A stretch of 64,000 bases of DNA from an uncultured Lachnospiraceae bacterium (GCA_910584685.1 CAJUAO010000002.1:153322-217321); one strand, 5' to 3'. Shown: positions 18,404 through 25,873, counted from the stretch's first letter. Made by a program: numbers and translations. Notes: generated by a model from the letters alone, not told the origin.

Positions 18404-19390
18404 TTAATTTATTTTTTCCTCATATGTCTCCAAAACCTGCTGCGCGCCTGTATTGTATGTAACCACAAGCTTATATACGTTATAGTTCACACCGTTTTTT
18501 TCTGCAGTTGATAATTCTGTGTGTGTAGATACTATATATTTTGACGAGGTACATTTTATCTTTACTACGGAGCCGCTTAAAAGCTCTATATTCATATAAC
18601 CCAGCGAATATGTTTTTGTGTCGTGTTGTCCGCTGCTTGTGACTATCTGCCTTCTGGCTGTGGTTGTCTGTTCCGTATTGCCTCCGGTAGGATTAGGTGT
18701 ATTGCCTGAAGCAGGCTTTGATACATCAGGCGACTGTACTGTCGTGCTATTCTGCCCTCCATTGCTGTTATTTGCGTTTCCGTTTCCTCCGCCATTATTG
18801 CCGTTGCTTCCTCCGCCATTATTTTCTCCGTTATTGCCCTCATTTTGACTGCCTGAGCCGCTATTTCCTGCATTGTTATTTCCTGCGCTGCCATTTCCAT
18901 TATTATTTCCATTATTGTTATTTCCTACACTGCCACCGCCGTTATTACTGCCGTTTCCATTATTTACCTGACCTGACGCAGCGCTGTCTCCTGACGGCTC
19001 ATTGGCAGTCTCAGTATTTTCTATAACGCTTACTATAACCTTTATTTCCTTTGTCTTGTCGCCGTATATAAACCTGTATACTGCCTCGTAGCTTCCCACC
19101 GTATGAATATCCACTGCCGACGCGTCAACCCACATCTGGAAATCCTCATACTTTTCTGTGTTTGAAACCTCTATGCCTGTGGAATAATCAATCTCCTTAC
19201 CTACATATGTAACAATATTTTTTATTGATATTTCCGGCTCATCCTGGGAAAAATCTGCTATTCCTGCCGCTATTCCCTTTTCAACGCCAAAGAATGCATC
19301 CGTTTTAGGACTCTGTACTGTATCCTCCTTGCCGCACCCTGCAAGCATAAGCATAAATACAGATACACATATCAATACTTTTTTCCTCAT
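18404..19390 (-). CDS. Putative lipoprotein with Gly/Asn-rich linker
   Basis: The start at 19390 (MRKKVLICVSVF) has AGAGAGGAAA upstream. A lipoprotein signal is clear: basic n-region, hydrophobic core and lipobox LAGC. The mature protein has a small beta-rich domain (about residues 25-125, including EISIKNIVTYVGKEIDYSTG and GSYEAVYRFIYGDKTKEI, reminiscent of Ig-like bacterial surface domains), a stretch of about 90 residues almost entirely Gly, Asn and Ser, and a C-terminal domain of about 80 residues (IVTSSGQHDTKTYSLGYMNI onward) that I do not recognise. Likely membrane-anchored and displayed through the wall. It may precede the MoxR operon in one transcript (84-base gap). Confidence 0.7.
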   Translation of the reverse strand: MRKKVLICVSVFMLMLAGCGKEDTVQSPKTDAFFGVEKGIAAGIADFSQDEPEISIKNIVTYVGKEIDYSTGIEVSNTEKYEDFQMWVDASAVDIHTVGSYEAVYRFIYGDKTKEIKVIVSVIENTETANEPSGDSAASGQVNNGNGSNNGGGSVGNNNNGNNNGNGSAGNNNAGNSGSGSQNEGNNGENNGGGSNGNNGGGNGNANNSNGGQNSTTVQSPDVSKPASGNTPNPTGGNTEQTTTARRQIVTSSGQHDTKTYSLGYMNIELLSGSVVKIKCTSSKYIVSTHTELSTAEKNGVNYNVYKLVVTYNTGAQQVLETYEEKIN

Positions 19391-19435
19391 ATATATTTTC
19401 CTCTCTGAATTATAATAATAAACCCGCCCATGGAG

Positions 19436-19526
19436 CTGTCGCAATAAGAAAAACATATATAAAATATTGTATAATACAACTGCGTATTAATACCATATCT
19501 TGTATGATTAAAGCTTATTGTGACAG
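19436..19526. repeat. Imperfect palindromic repeat, copy A
   Basis: CTGTCGCAATAAG (19436-19448) pairs with CTTATTGTGACAG (19514-19526) with one mismatch. The 65-base interior has ATACCATATCTTGTAT, related to the ATATCCTGTATAT core of copies B and D. It lies downstream of the DJ-1 gene and upstream of the lipoprotein gene, so it may act as terminator for the former. Confidence 0.6.
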
Positions 19527-19591
19527 TCCCACTGCTAAACGAGAACGCCGCCAGTTCCTTTTCAGGAAGCTCTAAAGCTTTTTAACTACTT

Positions 19592-20143
19592 CTATCTATA
19601 TTGTATAGCTGACGCCAGTTCCTCTGATTTATTTTTACCTGCAAGCTCCTCCACAAGGGCAAGGCCTAAATCTATTGCCGTTCCCATTCCCCTGCCTGTT
19701 ATAATATGGCCGTCCTTCACTGCCCTGGCCTCCATTTTGACCTCCGCTCCCGTAAGATAATTCTCAAAGCCCGGATAGCATACGGCCTTTCTGCCCTTTA
19801 ATATACCCAGCCTTCCGTAAATCTTCGGCGCGGCGCATATGGCAGCCAAAAGCTTTTTCTCCCTGTCAAAATCAAGTATAGCCTGACACAGCTTCTCACA
19901 GCCGTCAAGATTATTTGTTCCCGGCATGCCTCCCGGTAAAAAAATACCGTTATATTTCCCTAAATCAATATCCTCTAAAAGCATATCTGCCTCTATGGAT
20001 ATATTGTGGGCTCCTGTTACCTTTTTATTTGAGCTTATGGAAATCATATTTGTCTCTATATCTGCTCTCCTTAAAATATCTATAACGGCTAAAGCTTCTA
20101 CTTCTTCAAAGCCGTCTGCAAGCATTGCTGCAATCTTTGTCAT
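19592..20143 (-). CDS. DJ-1/PfpI family protein
   Basis: The start is the ATG at 20143 (MTKIAAMLADGFEEVEAL) with TGGAGGA upstream; 183 residues. The fold is the DJ-1/ThiJ/PfpI alpha-beta sandwich. The nucleophile is Cys103 in AAICAAP at the nucleophile elbow, and the conserved acidic partner lies in DGFEEVEAL near residue 14. LPGGMPGTNNL is the usual loop before the elbow. Members of this subgroup have been linked to glyoxalase III/deglycase activity or oxidative-stress protection; which applies here cannot be told. It follows the CYTH gene by 15 bases. Confidence 0.9.
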   Translation of the reverse strand: MTKIAAMLADGFEEVEALAVIDILRRADIETNMISISSNKKVTGAHNISIEADMLLEDIDLGKYNGIFLPGGMPGTNNLDGCEKLCQAILDFDREKKLLAAICAAPKIYGRLGILKGRKAVCYPGFENYLTGAEVKMEARAVKDGHIITGRGMGTAIDLGLALVEELAGKNKSEELASAIQYR

Positions 20144-20158
20144 TTTATTTTCCTCCAA

Positions 20159-20611
20159 TTATAATTTATTCTGACTCAATGTACTATTGTGGTATTTACT
20201 GCTGAATGTTACGTCCTCGCCAAACCAGTCCGGCGCAGTAAATACATTTGCCATATCCTCTGTTTCAAACTCTACCTCAGCAAGTATAAGCCCTTCATGG
20301 TTCCCTTCAAATATATCAAGCTCTATGGTACGGTCTTCATATGGTATAAGGTAACGCTTCTTTTTTATAACTGCTCCGTCTGCCTTTGCAAGAAGATGCT
20401 CGTAGCTCTCCCTTGTCAGAGGCAGATTATATTCCTCCCTTACCATAAGTCCCTTTGACTTGTAGGTCATATAGTATTCGTCATCTGACCTTCTCACTCT
20501 TACCACCGGCTCCGTACAAAGATATGCCTGCTCAATTTCCCGGTATGGATACTTACTATAACATATCGGCAGCTTATCCCTTTCAATCAAATACTTTCTC
20601 TCTATTTCCAA
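20159..20611 (-). CDS. CYTH domain protein (triphosphate tunnel enzyme)
   Basis: 150 residues opening with MEIERKYLI, the ExExK signature of CYTH/triphosphate tunnel metalloenzymes. Further beta strands with alternating charged residues line the expected tunnel: VVRVRRSDDEYYMTYKSKG, REEYNLPL, TIELDIFEGNHEGLILAEVEFE. Such enzymes hydrolyse inorganic tripolyphosphate or thiamine triphosphate, or act as class IV adenylate cyclases; the small size suggests a tripolyphosphatase. The only plausible start is TTG at 20611, which lacks a good ribosome binding site, so expression may be low or the start may be misjudged. Confidence 0.85.
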   Translation of the reverse strand: MEIERKYLIERDKLPICYSKYPYREIEQAYLCTEPVVRVRRSDDEYYMTYKSKGLMVREEYNLPLTRESYEHLLAKADGAVIKKKRYLIPYEDRTIELDIFEGNHEGLILAEVEFETEDMANVFTAPDWFGEDVTFSSKYHNSTLSQNKL

Positions 20612-20748
20612 AATTTTTCACATATAATTCAATTATCCTTTTTTAAGAAATCGAATTATTCTCCTTTCTTAAGGCAACGCTTCCGGCTTATGACTTGCCG
20701 GATATCAAATACCCTTCTTTTTCTCAAATGTTCTCTCAAGGTACATTA

Positions 20749-21285
20749 TTAAAAGCTTCTTATTTCGTCCTCTGTATCGTCTGCCGACTTGTCTATGCTC
20801 TTTATAACCACATAATATCCGTAATCCTCGTTCACCCTTATAAATACCCTGTCTCCTGCCTTCTTTCCCAGCACCGCGCTGCCTATAGGAGATTCCGTGC
20901 TTATCATTCCCTTAAGAGAGTCGCCTCTTATGGTAGTCACCAGCTTAAAGCTTTCCGTTTCGTCATCCTCCTCAAAGTAAAGCTCAACTATATTATTAAG
21001 GCCTACCTCATCCTCCTTTGAGGCGTCGGATATTACCGTTGCTGTCTTTATCATCTTCTCTAAATACCGTATACGGCTCTCATTCTTATTTTTATCCTTT
21101 TTTGCAGCATGGTACTCAAAATTTTCACTTAAATCACCGTGGGCCCTTGCCTCCTTCACCGCCTCTAAGGCTTCCTTTCTTACAACGCACTTGCGGTACT
21201 CTATCTCCTGCTTCATCTTATCTATGTCGCTTTGTGTAAGCTTATCGTACATTTTATTTATCTGCCTTTCTAAATATCCTTCCAT
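20749..21285 (-). CDS. GreA/GreB family transcription elongation factor
   Basis: 178 residues: an N-terminal antiparallel coiled coil (about 10-85) that enters the RNA polymerase secondary channel, with the acidic tip GDLSENFEYHAAK, and a C-terminal FKBP-like domain (IVELYFEEDDETESFKLV through SPIGSAVLGKKAGD). It stimulates cleavage of backtracked RNA. The coiled coil carries DLSENFEY with the Asp and Glu needed for cleavage. The start could be ATG at 21285 or at 21252 (MYDKLTQSD); the latter has GAAAGG upstream. Whether this is the main GreA or a paralogue cannot be decided from this window. A small inverted repeat (about 20682-20704) follows it. Confidence 0.9.
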   Translation of the reverse strand: MEGYLERQINKMYDKLTQSDIDKMKQEIEYRKCVVRKEALEAVKEARAHGDLSENFEYHAAKKDKNKNESRIRYLEKMIKTATVISDASKEDEVGLNNIVELYFEEDDETESFKLVTTIRGDSLKGMISTESPIGSAVLGKKAGDRVFIRVNEDYGYYVVIKSIDKSADDTEDEIRSF

Positions 21286-21335
21286 TATAGTTTACAATTA
21301 AAATCGGATTTTTTCAAGGATATGTCACAAAACTC

Positions 21336-21364
21336 TTGACAATATATTTATTATTTTGTATTAT
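21336..21364 (+). promoter_or_regulatory. Sigma-A type promoter for tRNA-Leu
   Basis: A perfect TTGACA (21336-21341), a 17-base spacer and TATTAT (21359-21364). Transcription would begin about 50 bases upstream of the tRNA-Leu gene. The promoter would also read on into the potassium-channel ORF and the rest of the integrated element, since no terminator is seen between them. Confidence 0.75.
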
Positions 21365-21423
21365 TTTTAATGGTTTTCTGCTATAGCTATACTTTAGCCT
21401 TGGCAGCAGCCTGTATATAATAT

Positions 21424-21504
21424 GCGGATGTGGTGGAATTGGCAGACACGCTAGATTTAGGTTCTAGTGTCCCCGACGTGCAGGTTCAAGTCCTGTCATC
21501 CGCA
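21424..21504 (+). tRNA. tRNA-Leu (anticodon UAG)
   Basis: Acceptor GCGGATG (21424-21430) pairs with CATCCGC (21497-21503) before discriminator A (21504); CCA is not encoded. The D-arm has TGGTGGAATTGGCAGACACG, the anticodon stem CTAGA/TCTAG surrounds the loop TTTAGGT with anticodon TAG at 21458-21460, a short class II variable arm follows, and the T-arm contains GGTTCAAGTCC. The 3' end is directly abutted by a mobile element. Confidence 0.96.
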
Positions 21505-21936
21505 GCTTATAGTCTTAGGCTGGTAAACAGAGCAAAGGTATTTTTTGATACAAACGGCTTTAAGTATGTTCTCGCTTTGAGTTGTGTGCTCGTGGCCGTT
21601 GGTGGTATCTTAATTCATTTTGCCGAGGGCATGGAGCTATCGGACGGCCTCTGGTGGGCTTTCGTCACTACAACAACAGTGGGCTATGGAGATATTTCGC
21701 CCAGCACCGGAGCCGGGCGCGCGATCGCTATTGTTTTAATGATTACCGGCATTGGTCTATTAGGCACTTTGACGAGTACGATCACCTCATTTTTTCTTAA
21801 TCTAAAAGCAGAAAAGCCGACGCATAGAGACGAGGTTCTCGGCCTTGTGTTGAGTCAGCTCGAAGATCTCGAAAATTTGAGTAACGAGGACATTGATCGA
21901 ATTTGCGAGATTTTACAGACTTTTAAGAAGGAGTGA
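21505..21936 (+). CDS. Two-transmembrane potassium channel
   Basis: Ion_trans_2-type channel. After the tRNA boundary there are about 143 residues: TM1 (YVLALSCVLVAVGGILIHF), the pore helix and selectivity filter TTTTVGYGD, TM2 (AIAIVLMITGIGLLGTL) and a short cytoplasmic tail with acidic helices (QLEDLENLSNEDIDRICEIL). It should tetramerise and conduct potassium like KcsA-type pores. No ATG, GTG or TTG with a ribosome binding site is visible before TM1. The frame runs back without a stop through the tRNA gene to a GTG at 21430, so an ORF caller will place a false start there. The real start is unresolved: a CTG at 21520 is possible, or expression depends on fusion to upstream sequence. It is seven bases ahead of the TM2-protein gene. 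Confidence 0.8.
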   Translation, partial: AYSLRLVNRAKVFFDTNGFKYVLALSCVLVAVGGILIHFAEGMELSDGLWWAFVTTTTVGYGDISPSTGAGRAIAIVLMITGIGLLGTLTSTITSFFLNLKAEKPTHRDEVLGLVLSQLEDLENLSNEDIDRICEILQTFKKE

Positions 21937-21943
21937 TTTGTTT

Positions 21944-22411
21944 ATGGGTGTAAAATTTAGAAAAAGCAAAAAGATCGCGCCGGGTGTTCGCCTGAACCTG
22001 AGCGCGAAAAGTGCGAGCATATCAGTCGGGCCGAAGGGTTTCAAGAAAACCTTCAGCACCAGCGGCCGCACGACAACAACGGTCGGGATCCCGGGTACCG
22101 GGCTTTCGTATTCCACAACAAAAAGGACCGGGGCGCCTGCTGCCGGCAGCGCCTCAGAGGCTCCCGCTGCGGCTCCGGTCCGATCGGAGAAAAGCAAGGG
22201 CGTGGCCCTCTGCCTCTGTGTGTTTCTCGGCTTCTTTGGGGCTCACCGCTTCTATGTTGGGAAAACCGGTACCGGCGTTCTCTGGATCTTCACGGTTGGC
22301 GGTCTGGCTTTTGGCTGGGTGTACGATCTCATTATGATATGCTGTAATAAATTCACCGACAAGAGCGGCGCCGTGCTCGGTCTGAAGGTTGAGTCTGGGG
22401 GATCTGAATAA
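21944..22411 (+). CDS. DUF4236 and TM2 domain protein
   Basis: The start ATG at 21944 has AAGAAGGAG upstream; 155 residues. The N-terminal 50 residues (MGVKFRKSKKIAPGVRLNLS, then SISVGPKGFK and GIPGTGLSYST) are a DUF4236 domain, a short beta-rich module. A Pro/Ala/Ser linker leads to a TM2 domain: a first helix VALCLCVFLGFFGAHRFYVGK with the conserved GxxGxHRFY turn, and a second helix VLWIFTVGGLAFGWVYDLI ending in the conserved DLI. TM2 proteins are small two-helix membrane proteins of mostly unknown role; in mobile DNA such proteins can be defence effectors, but that is inference. Its stop overlaps the recombinase start (TAATG), so the two are translationally coupled. Confidence 0.85.
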   Translation: MGVKFRKSKKIAPGVRLNLSAKSASISVGPKGFKKTFSTSGRTTTTVGIPGTGLSYSTTKRTGAPAAGSASEAPAAAPVRSEKSKGVALCLCVFLGFFGAHRFYVGKTGTGVLWIFTVGGLAFGWVYDLIMICCNKFTDKSGAVLGLKVESGGSE

Positions 22412-24009
22412 TGGCGGCAAAGAAAAAACGCGCCGCCGGCAGCAATACCGACGGCGTAGAAGCATTACGAGCGGTGATATACGCCAGATACTCCAGCAGC
22501 GGCCAGCGTGAGGAGTCAATCGAGGGCCAGCTCCGGGAGTGCTACGACTTCGCAAAAAAGCACGGCATAATTGTGATCGGCGAGTACATCGACAAGGCTA
22601 TGACCGGGCGAGTGGATCAGCGGCCAGATTTCCAGAGAATGATCCGAGACTCAGAAAAGGGCCGTTTTAACTGTGTTCTCATGTGGAAAATGGACCGTTT
22701 CGCCCGGAACCGCTACGACTCCGCAATGTATAAGTATAAGCTCAAAAAGAACGGTGTGCGGATATTCTACGCAAAAGAGACAATACCAGAGGGCCCCGAG
22801 GGCATTATCCTCGAGTCAGTAATGGAAGGATACGCTGAGTATTACAGTGAGAACCTGAGCCAGAACGTCAAGCGCGGGTATTATGATAGTGCTCTCGAGC
22901 TCAAAACACTGGGTAAAACGTGCCTCGGGTTAAAGACTGGCCCAGACGGCCGGTACATGGTGGATCAGGCAGAGGCGGCAATCGTGCGCCGGATATTCGA
23001 GGAGTATGCAGCAGGCGAGCGTGCAAAAGATATTTACACGCGCCTGAATGATGAAGGGTACCGCACGAGCCGCGGCGGCAAATTTAACAAGAATAGCCTG
23101 CGGCGTATTCTTTCAAACGAGAAATACATCGGCGTATATGAGTATGAGGACATAAGAGTCGAGAACGGGATCCCGGCAATAATTACCGATCGGGAGCTTT
23201 TCGACAAGGTGCAAAAAATGTTAAGGATAAACCACGACGCGCCGGCCAGAGGCAAGGCGCAAAATTTCCTTCTCACAACAAAATTATTCTGCGGGCTCTG
23301 CGGGGCTCCTATGGTCGGAGACGGCGGCACGAGCCACACCGGCAAAGCATACGCCTATTACTCGTGCACGACGCGGAAAAAGACGCGAAGCTGCCGCAAA
23401 GAGACAGTGGCAAAGGAATGGATCGAGGATCTCGTTGTCGGCGAGCTGGTGAGGATCTTGCACAACGACGAGCTGATCGAGGAAATTGCCGATCGTGTTA
23501 TGGAGTACCAGAACCGGGAGAAGGACGACTCAGGGCTTCACGCTCTGGAGATTAGAAAGAAAGAAAACGAGAAGGCGCTCAGCAATATGCTGGCAGCCAT
23601 TGAGGCCGGTATCATTACGCCCAGCACAAAGACTAGGCTCATGGAGTTAGAGGCCGATCGTGCGGACATTGAAAAAGGAATAGCCCGCGAGCTTCTGGCA
23701 GAGCCAGAGTTTGAGCGGGAGCAAATTGTTTATTTTTTGGAGAGGTTTCGCTCTGGGGATATTCACGACGAGGAGTACCGGATCGCGCTCGTTGATACGT
23801 TCCTCAATTCGGTGTATCTGTACGACGACGATCACCTCGTTTTGGTGATGAATTACTCGGGAGAGCATTGCAAGGTTAATTTGCAGCTTGTCGAGGGCGC
23901 TATTTCTGGCGCGGAAGGTTCAGCTTTCGCGCCGTCGAGCGCACTAGACGGCGCGAATTTGAACTGTGACGGTTCATGTTTCGCGCCATTTTCCGCACTA
24001 CATGATTAA
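22411..24009 (+). CDS. Large serine recombinase (integrase)
   Basis: 532 residues. Resolvase-type catalytic domain (about 18-165) with the nucleophile Ser28 in YARYSSSGQ and arginine-containing helices (MWKMDRFARNRYD); the Recombinase domain (about 185-290); a zinc ribbon with CGLC (about 296) and paired Cys in YYSCTTRKKTRSC; a coiled coil (about 365-440); and a C-terminal tail. It should integrate and excise the element by double-strand cleavage with a two-base overlap. The last 30 residues contain two copies of a GS-FAP-SAL motif, encoded by a DNA repeat array that may be the recombinase binding site. The gene is unlike the AT-rich neighbours in codon use, consistent with transfer. Confidence 0.95.
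   Translation: MAAKKKRAAGSNTDGVEALRAVIYARYSSSGQREESIEGQLRECYDFAKKHGIIVIGEYIDKAMTGRVDQRPDFQRMIRDSEKGRFNCVLMWKMDRFARNRYDSAMYKYKLKKNGVRIFYAKETIPEGPEGIILESVMEGYAEYYSENLSQNVKRGYYDSALELKTLGKTCLGLKTGPDGRYMVDQAEAAIVRRIFEEYAAGERAKDIYTRLNDEGYRTSRGGKFNKNSLRRILSNEKYIGVYEYEDIRVENGIPAIITDRELFDKVQKMLRINHDAPARGKAQNFLLTTKLFCGLCGAPMVGDGGTSHTGKAYAYYSCTTRKKTRSCRKETVAKEWIEDLVVGELVRILHNDELIEEIADRVMEYQNREKDDSGLHALEIRKKENEKALSNMLAAIEAGIITPSTKTRLMELEADRADIEKGIARELLAEPEFEREQIVYFLERFRSGDIHDEEYRIALVDTFLNSVYLYDDDHLVLVMNYSGEHCKVNLQLVEGAISGAEGSAFAPSSALDGANLNCDGSCFAPFSALHD
23917..24000. repeat. Three-copy repeat array at the 3' end of the recombinase gene (candidate att arm sites)
   Basis: Direct copies at 23917-23946 and 23971-24000 match at 23 of 30 positions (GGTTCA then TTTCGCGCC then GCACTA). 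A third, inverted copy lies between them (23947-23966), with GACGGCGCGAATTTGAAC matching the first copy's complement. The array sits exactly at the composition break and inside codons. Confidence 0.55.
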
Positions 24010-24018
24010 CAAATAAAC

Positions 24019-24068
24019 AAGGACTGCGGCAAAATAGCTGAAACTTAAGTTATTTTGCCACAGTCCTT
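24019..24068. terminator. Bidirectional terminator between recombinase and ASCH gene
   Basis: AAGGACTGcGGCAAAATA (24019-24036) pairs with TATTTTGCCaCAGTCCTT (24051-24068): 18 bp with one mismatch and a 14-base loop. T-rich sequence follows on both sides. It lies between two convergent genes. Before the element arrived it would have been the terminator of the tRNA-Leu transcript, about 20 bases past the tRNA. Confidence 0.75.
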
Positions 24069-24079
24069 ACTTATTTTAC

Positions 24080-24577
24080 CTATCTATATACAACCTCAAA
24101 CTCTTCGCAAACCACCATCATTTCTTCCGTAAATTCAAGCCCTGTTCCTTTCAGTTCTTCCGTAAAAAAATTCCTATGGACATTTATCCAGTAATCTAAC
24201 GACCTGTCTCCCTCACCCTCTAAATACGCATGTTTCTCTGAAACCTGATTAAAGGGTATAACATATACTTCTGTAGTTCTGATTATACATACTGCCTCAT
24301 TCTTTGAATTCAGTATAACGCTGTATTCTCCTGTCTTTGGTATTTCTTCTCCCTCAAGCTCATATATGGGATATGCAGATGATGTGGCTGTTTTTTTCCC
24401 TGACATTACAAGCTGTGCAAGCACATCGGCGTCATCCCCGAACGCCCATGCGTCATATGGCACATTGTCATAATCTGCCCCAAAAGACGAATTACCATAA
24501 GGTTTCGCTTCATCTCCCTCATTAGCTTTGTCTGTTTTATCGCTTATATATTTATTCCACATTTCACTTGCTTTCAT
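24080..24577 (-). CDS. ASCH domain-containing protein
   Basis: 165 residues with an ASCH (PUA-like beta-barrel) domain: the conserved SGKKTATSSAYPIYE segment, EYSVILNSKNEAVCIIRTTEV, the FNQVSEKHAYLEGEGDRSL motif and the final YWINVHRNFF. ASCH proteins bind RNA or nucleic-acid bases; one E. coli relative, YqfB, hydrolyses N4-acetylcytidine, and the Lys in GKKTA is part of that active site. Its length is close to the longer Firmicutes ASCH proteins often annotated only by domain. The start ATG has AGGAG upstream. It converges on the integrated element. Confidence 0.9.
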   Translation of the reverse strand: MKASEMWNKYISDKTDKANEGDEAKPYGNSSFGADYDNVPYDAWAFGDDADVLAQLVMSGKKTATSSAYPIYELEGEEIPKTGEYSVILNSKNEAVCIIRTTEVYVIPFNQVSEKHAYLEGEGDRSLDYWINVHRNFFTEELKGTGLEFTEEMMVVCEEFEVVYR

Positions 24578-24686
24578 ATGTTTTTCTCCTGTATTTTTTT
24601 ACTATATTATTTTTACTATACTATTCTGCTGTTTCTTATTCTGCCGGATTTATTTTACCAAAACTTTCATGCCTTTGCAACAGTCC

Positions 24687-25400
24687 TTATTCCAAATTGC
24701 TTCTCAGCCGCAAAAGTATCTTTTTCTCCATTCTGCTGACCTGTACCTGGCTGATACCCATAATTTCCGCTACGTCCATCTGGGTTTTATCCTGAAAATA
24801 CCTTAAAACTATAAGCTGTCTGTCCCTTTCGCTTAAATTATCAAGCATCTCATTCAGCATAAGATGATTGATAATCTCCTCATTTTCATCCTTTTCCTTT
24901 ACAAGCCTGTCCACAAGATAAATCTCATTGCCGTCATTCTGGTAAACTGACTTATATATGGATTCAACGTCTGCTCCTGCGTCCAGCGCCATAACCACCT
25001 CCTCCACCGTCAGCTCCGTTGCCGCGGCAAGCTCCTCTATGGTGGCGTCCCTGCCCATTTCATTTACAAAGGCCTCCCCTGCCCTTATTATCTTCCAGCC
25101 GTTTTCCTTTATGCTTCTTGAAACCTTTATCATGCCATCGTCTCTTAAAAATCTTTTAATCTCGCCGCTTATCATGGGCACGGCATAGGTACTGAATTTT
25201 ACGTCATATGAAAAGTCAAACTTATCTATTGCCTTCATCATGCCGATACAGCCTATCTGAAACAAATCCTCCATATCGTGGCCTCTGCCGTTAAATCTTT
25301 TGACTACGCTCCAAATTAATCCTACGTTGTCTGAAACCAATAAATCTCTGGCTTCCTTATCCCCATTGTGTGCCTTCCTTAAAAGTTCAATGGTTTCCAT
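24687..25400 (-). CDS. sigF: RNA polymerase sporulation sigma factor SigF
   Basis: 237-residue sigma-70-type factor. Region 2 has DLFQIGCIGMMKAIDKFDFS and the -10 recognition helix KFSTYAVPMISGEIKRFLRDD; region 3 has SIKENGWKII; region 4 ends in the HTH DVAEIMGISQVQVSRMEKKIL. Position as third gene behind spoIIAA and spoIIAB identifies it as SigF, the forespore-specific factor held inactive by SpoIIAB until engulfment starts. Start ATG with AGGAG. It follows spoIIAB by 12 bases. No obvious terminator is visible after it. Confidence 0.96.
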   Translation of the reverse strand: METIELLRKAHNGDKEARDLLVSDNVGLIWSVVKRFNGRGHDMEDLFQIGCIGMMKAIDKFDFSYDVKFSTYAVPMISGEIKRFLRDDGMIKVSRSIKENGWKIIRAGEAFVNEMGRDATIEELAAATELTVEEVVMALDAGADVESIYKSVYQNDGNEIYLVDRLVKEKDENEEIINHLMLNEMLDNLSERDRQLIVLRYFQDKTQMDVAEIMGISQVQVSRMEKKILLRLRSNLE

Positions 25401-25412
25401 GATTTACTGCTC

Positions 25413-25838
25413 CTAAACTTCACCTATTTTCTTTTTCATTATAACTGTTGTTCCTTCACCTACCTTTGATTCTATGTACACCTCGTCCATAAAGACCTCC
25501 ATAAACATAAATCCCATTCCTGACCTGTCCTGCTCCGGCTTTGTAGTATATAAAGGCTCCTTTGCCTTTTCCACGTCGGGTATACCTACACCCTTGTCCT
25601 CAACTATGACCGTGACAACATTATCCTCTATAATACAGTCAAGATACACTATTCCCTCTCCCTCGTCATAGCCGTGTACTATTGCGTTGGTTACCGCTTC
25701 CGACACTGCCGTCTTTAAATCCGCAAGCTCCTCCAGTATAGGATTTAATCTTGTGGCAAAGGCTGCCACCGTCACTCTTGCAAATTTTTCATTTTCGGAT
25801 TTGCTCTCAAATTCTAAATGCATTTTATTTTTATACAT
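25413..25838 (-). CDS. spoIIAB: Anti-sigma F factor SpoIIAB
   Basis: 141-residue GHKL-type serine kinase and anti-sigma factor. Nucleotide-binding motifs are visible: the N-box ETAVSEAVTNAIVHGY-like segment (here TAVSEAVTNAIVHGYD), G1 DKGVGIPD, the flexible lid PLYTTKPEQDRSGMGF, and the last G box in SKVGEGTTV. It binds SigF and phosphorylates SpoIIAA. Start ATG at 25838 with AAGGAG upstream. In other sporeformers its start nearly abuts spoIIAA; here 135 bases containing a palindromic repeat separate them. Confidence 0.96.
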   Translation of the reverse strand: MYKNKMHLEFESKSENEKFARVTVAAFATRLNPILEELADLKTAVSEAVTNAIVHGYDEGEGIVYLDCIIEDNVVTVIVEDKGVGIPDVEKAKEPLYTTKPEQDRSGMGFMFMEVFMDEVYIESKVGEGTTVIMKKKIGEV

Positions 25839-25873
25839 AAATATTTATACTCCTTTTATTTTATAGTAGCGGA

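Larger units (their letters stand above)
21499..24000 (+). mobile_element. Compact integrative element at tRNA-Leu (channel, TM2 protein, serine recombinase)
   Basis: Three same-strand genes fill the stretch directly behind tRNA-Leu: a potassium channel, a DUF4236-TM2 protein and a large serine recombinase. The block is visibly richer in G and C than the flanking DNA, and the change is sharp at the tRNA 3' end and again just before 24010. The hexamer TCCGCA occurs at the tRNA 3' end (21499-21504) and near the recombinase 3' end (23992-23997) and is a candidate att core; the unit would be 2493 bp. No relaxase, replication gene or phage structural gene is present, so it is either a minimal integrative unit or the remnant of a larger one. 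Confidence 0.7.

Noticed and set aside
18618..19026. Two plus-strand and one minus-strand ORFs inside the Gly/Asn-rich lipoprotein gene
   Set aside because: They mirror the repetitive GGN/AAY codons of the lipoprotein linker and lack start signals.
20682..20704. Small hairpin TCCGGC/GCCGGA after the GreA-type gene as a terminator
   Set aside because: Six-base stem without a T-run on the minus strand.
21430..21504. Start of the potassium-channel ORF at a GTG inside tRNA-Leu
   Set aside because: The peptide MVELADTLDLGSS is simply the tRNA-Leu sequence translated; it is a common false extension. The channel is annotated from the tRNA boundary instead.
23917..24000. Recombinase-end repeats as a CRISPR-like array
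   Set aside because: Only two direct copies plus one inverted copy, inside coding sequence, and no cas genes; an attachment-site array is the better reading.
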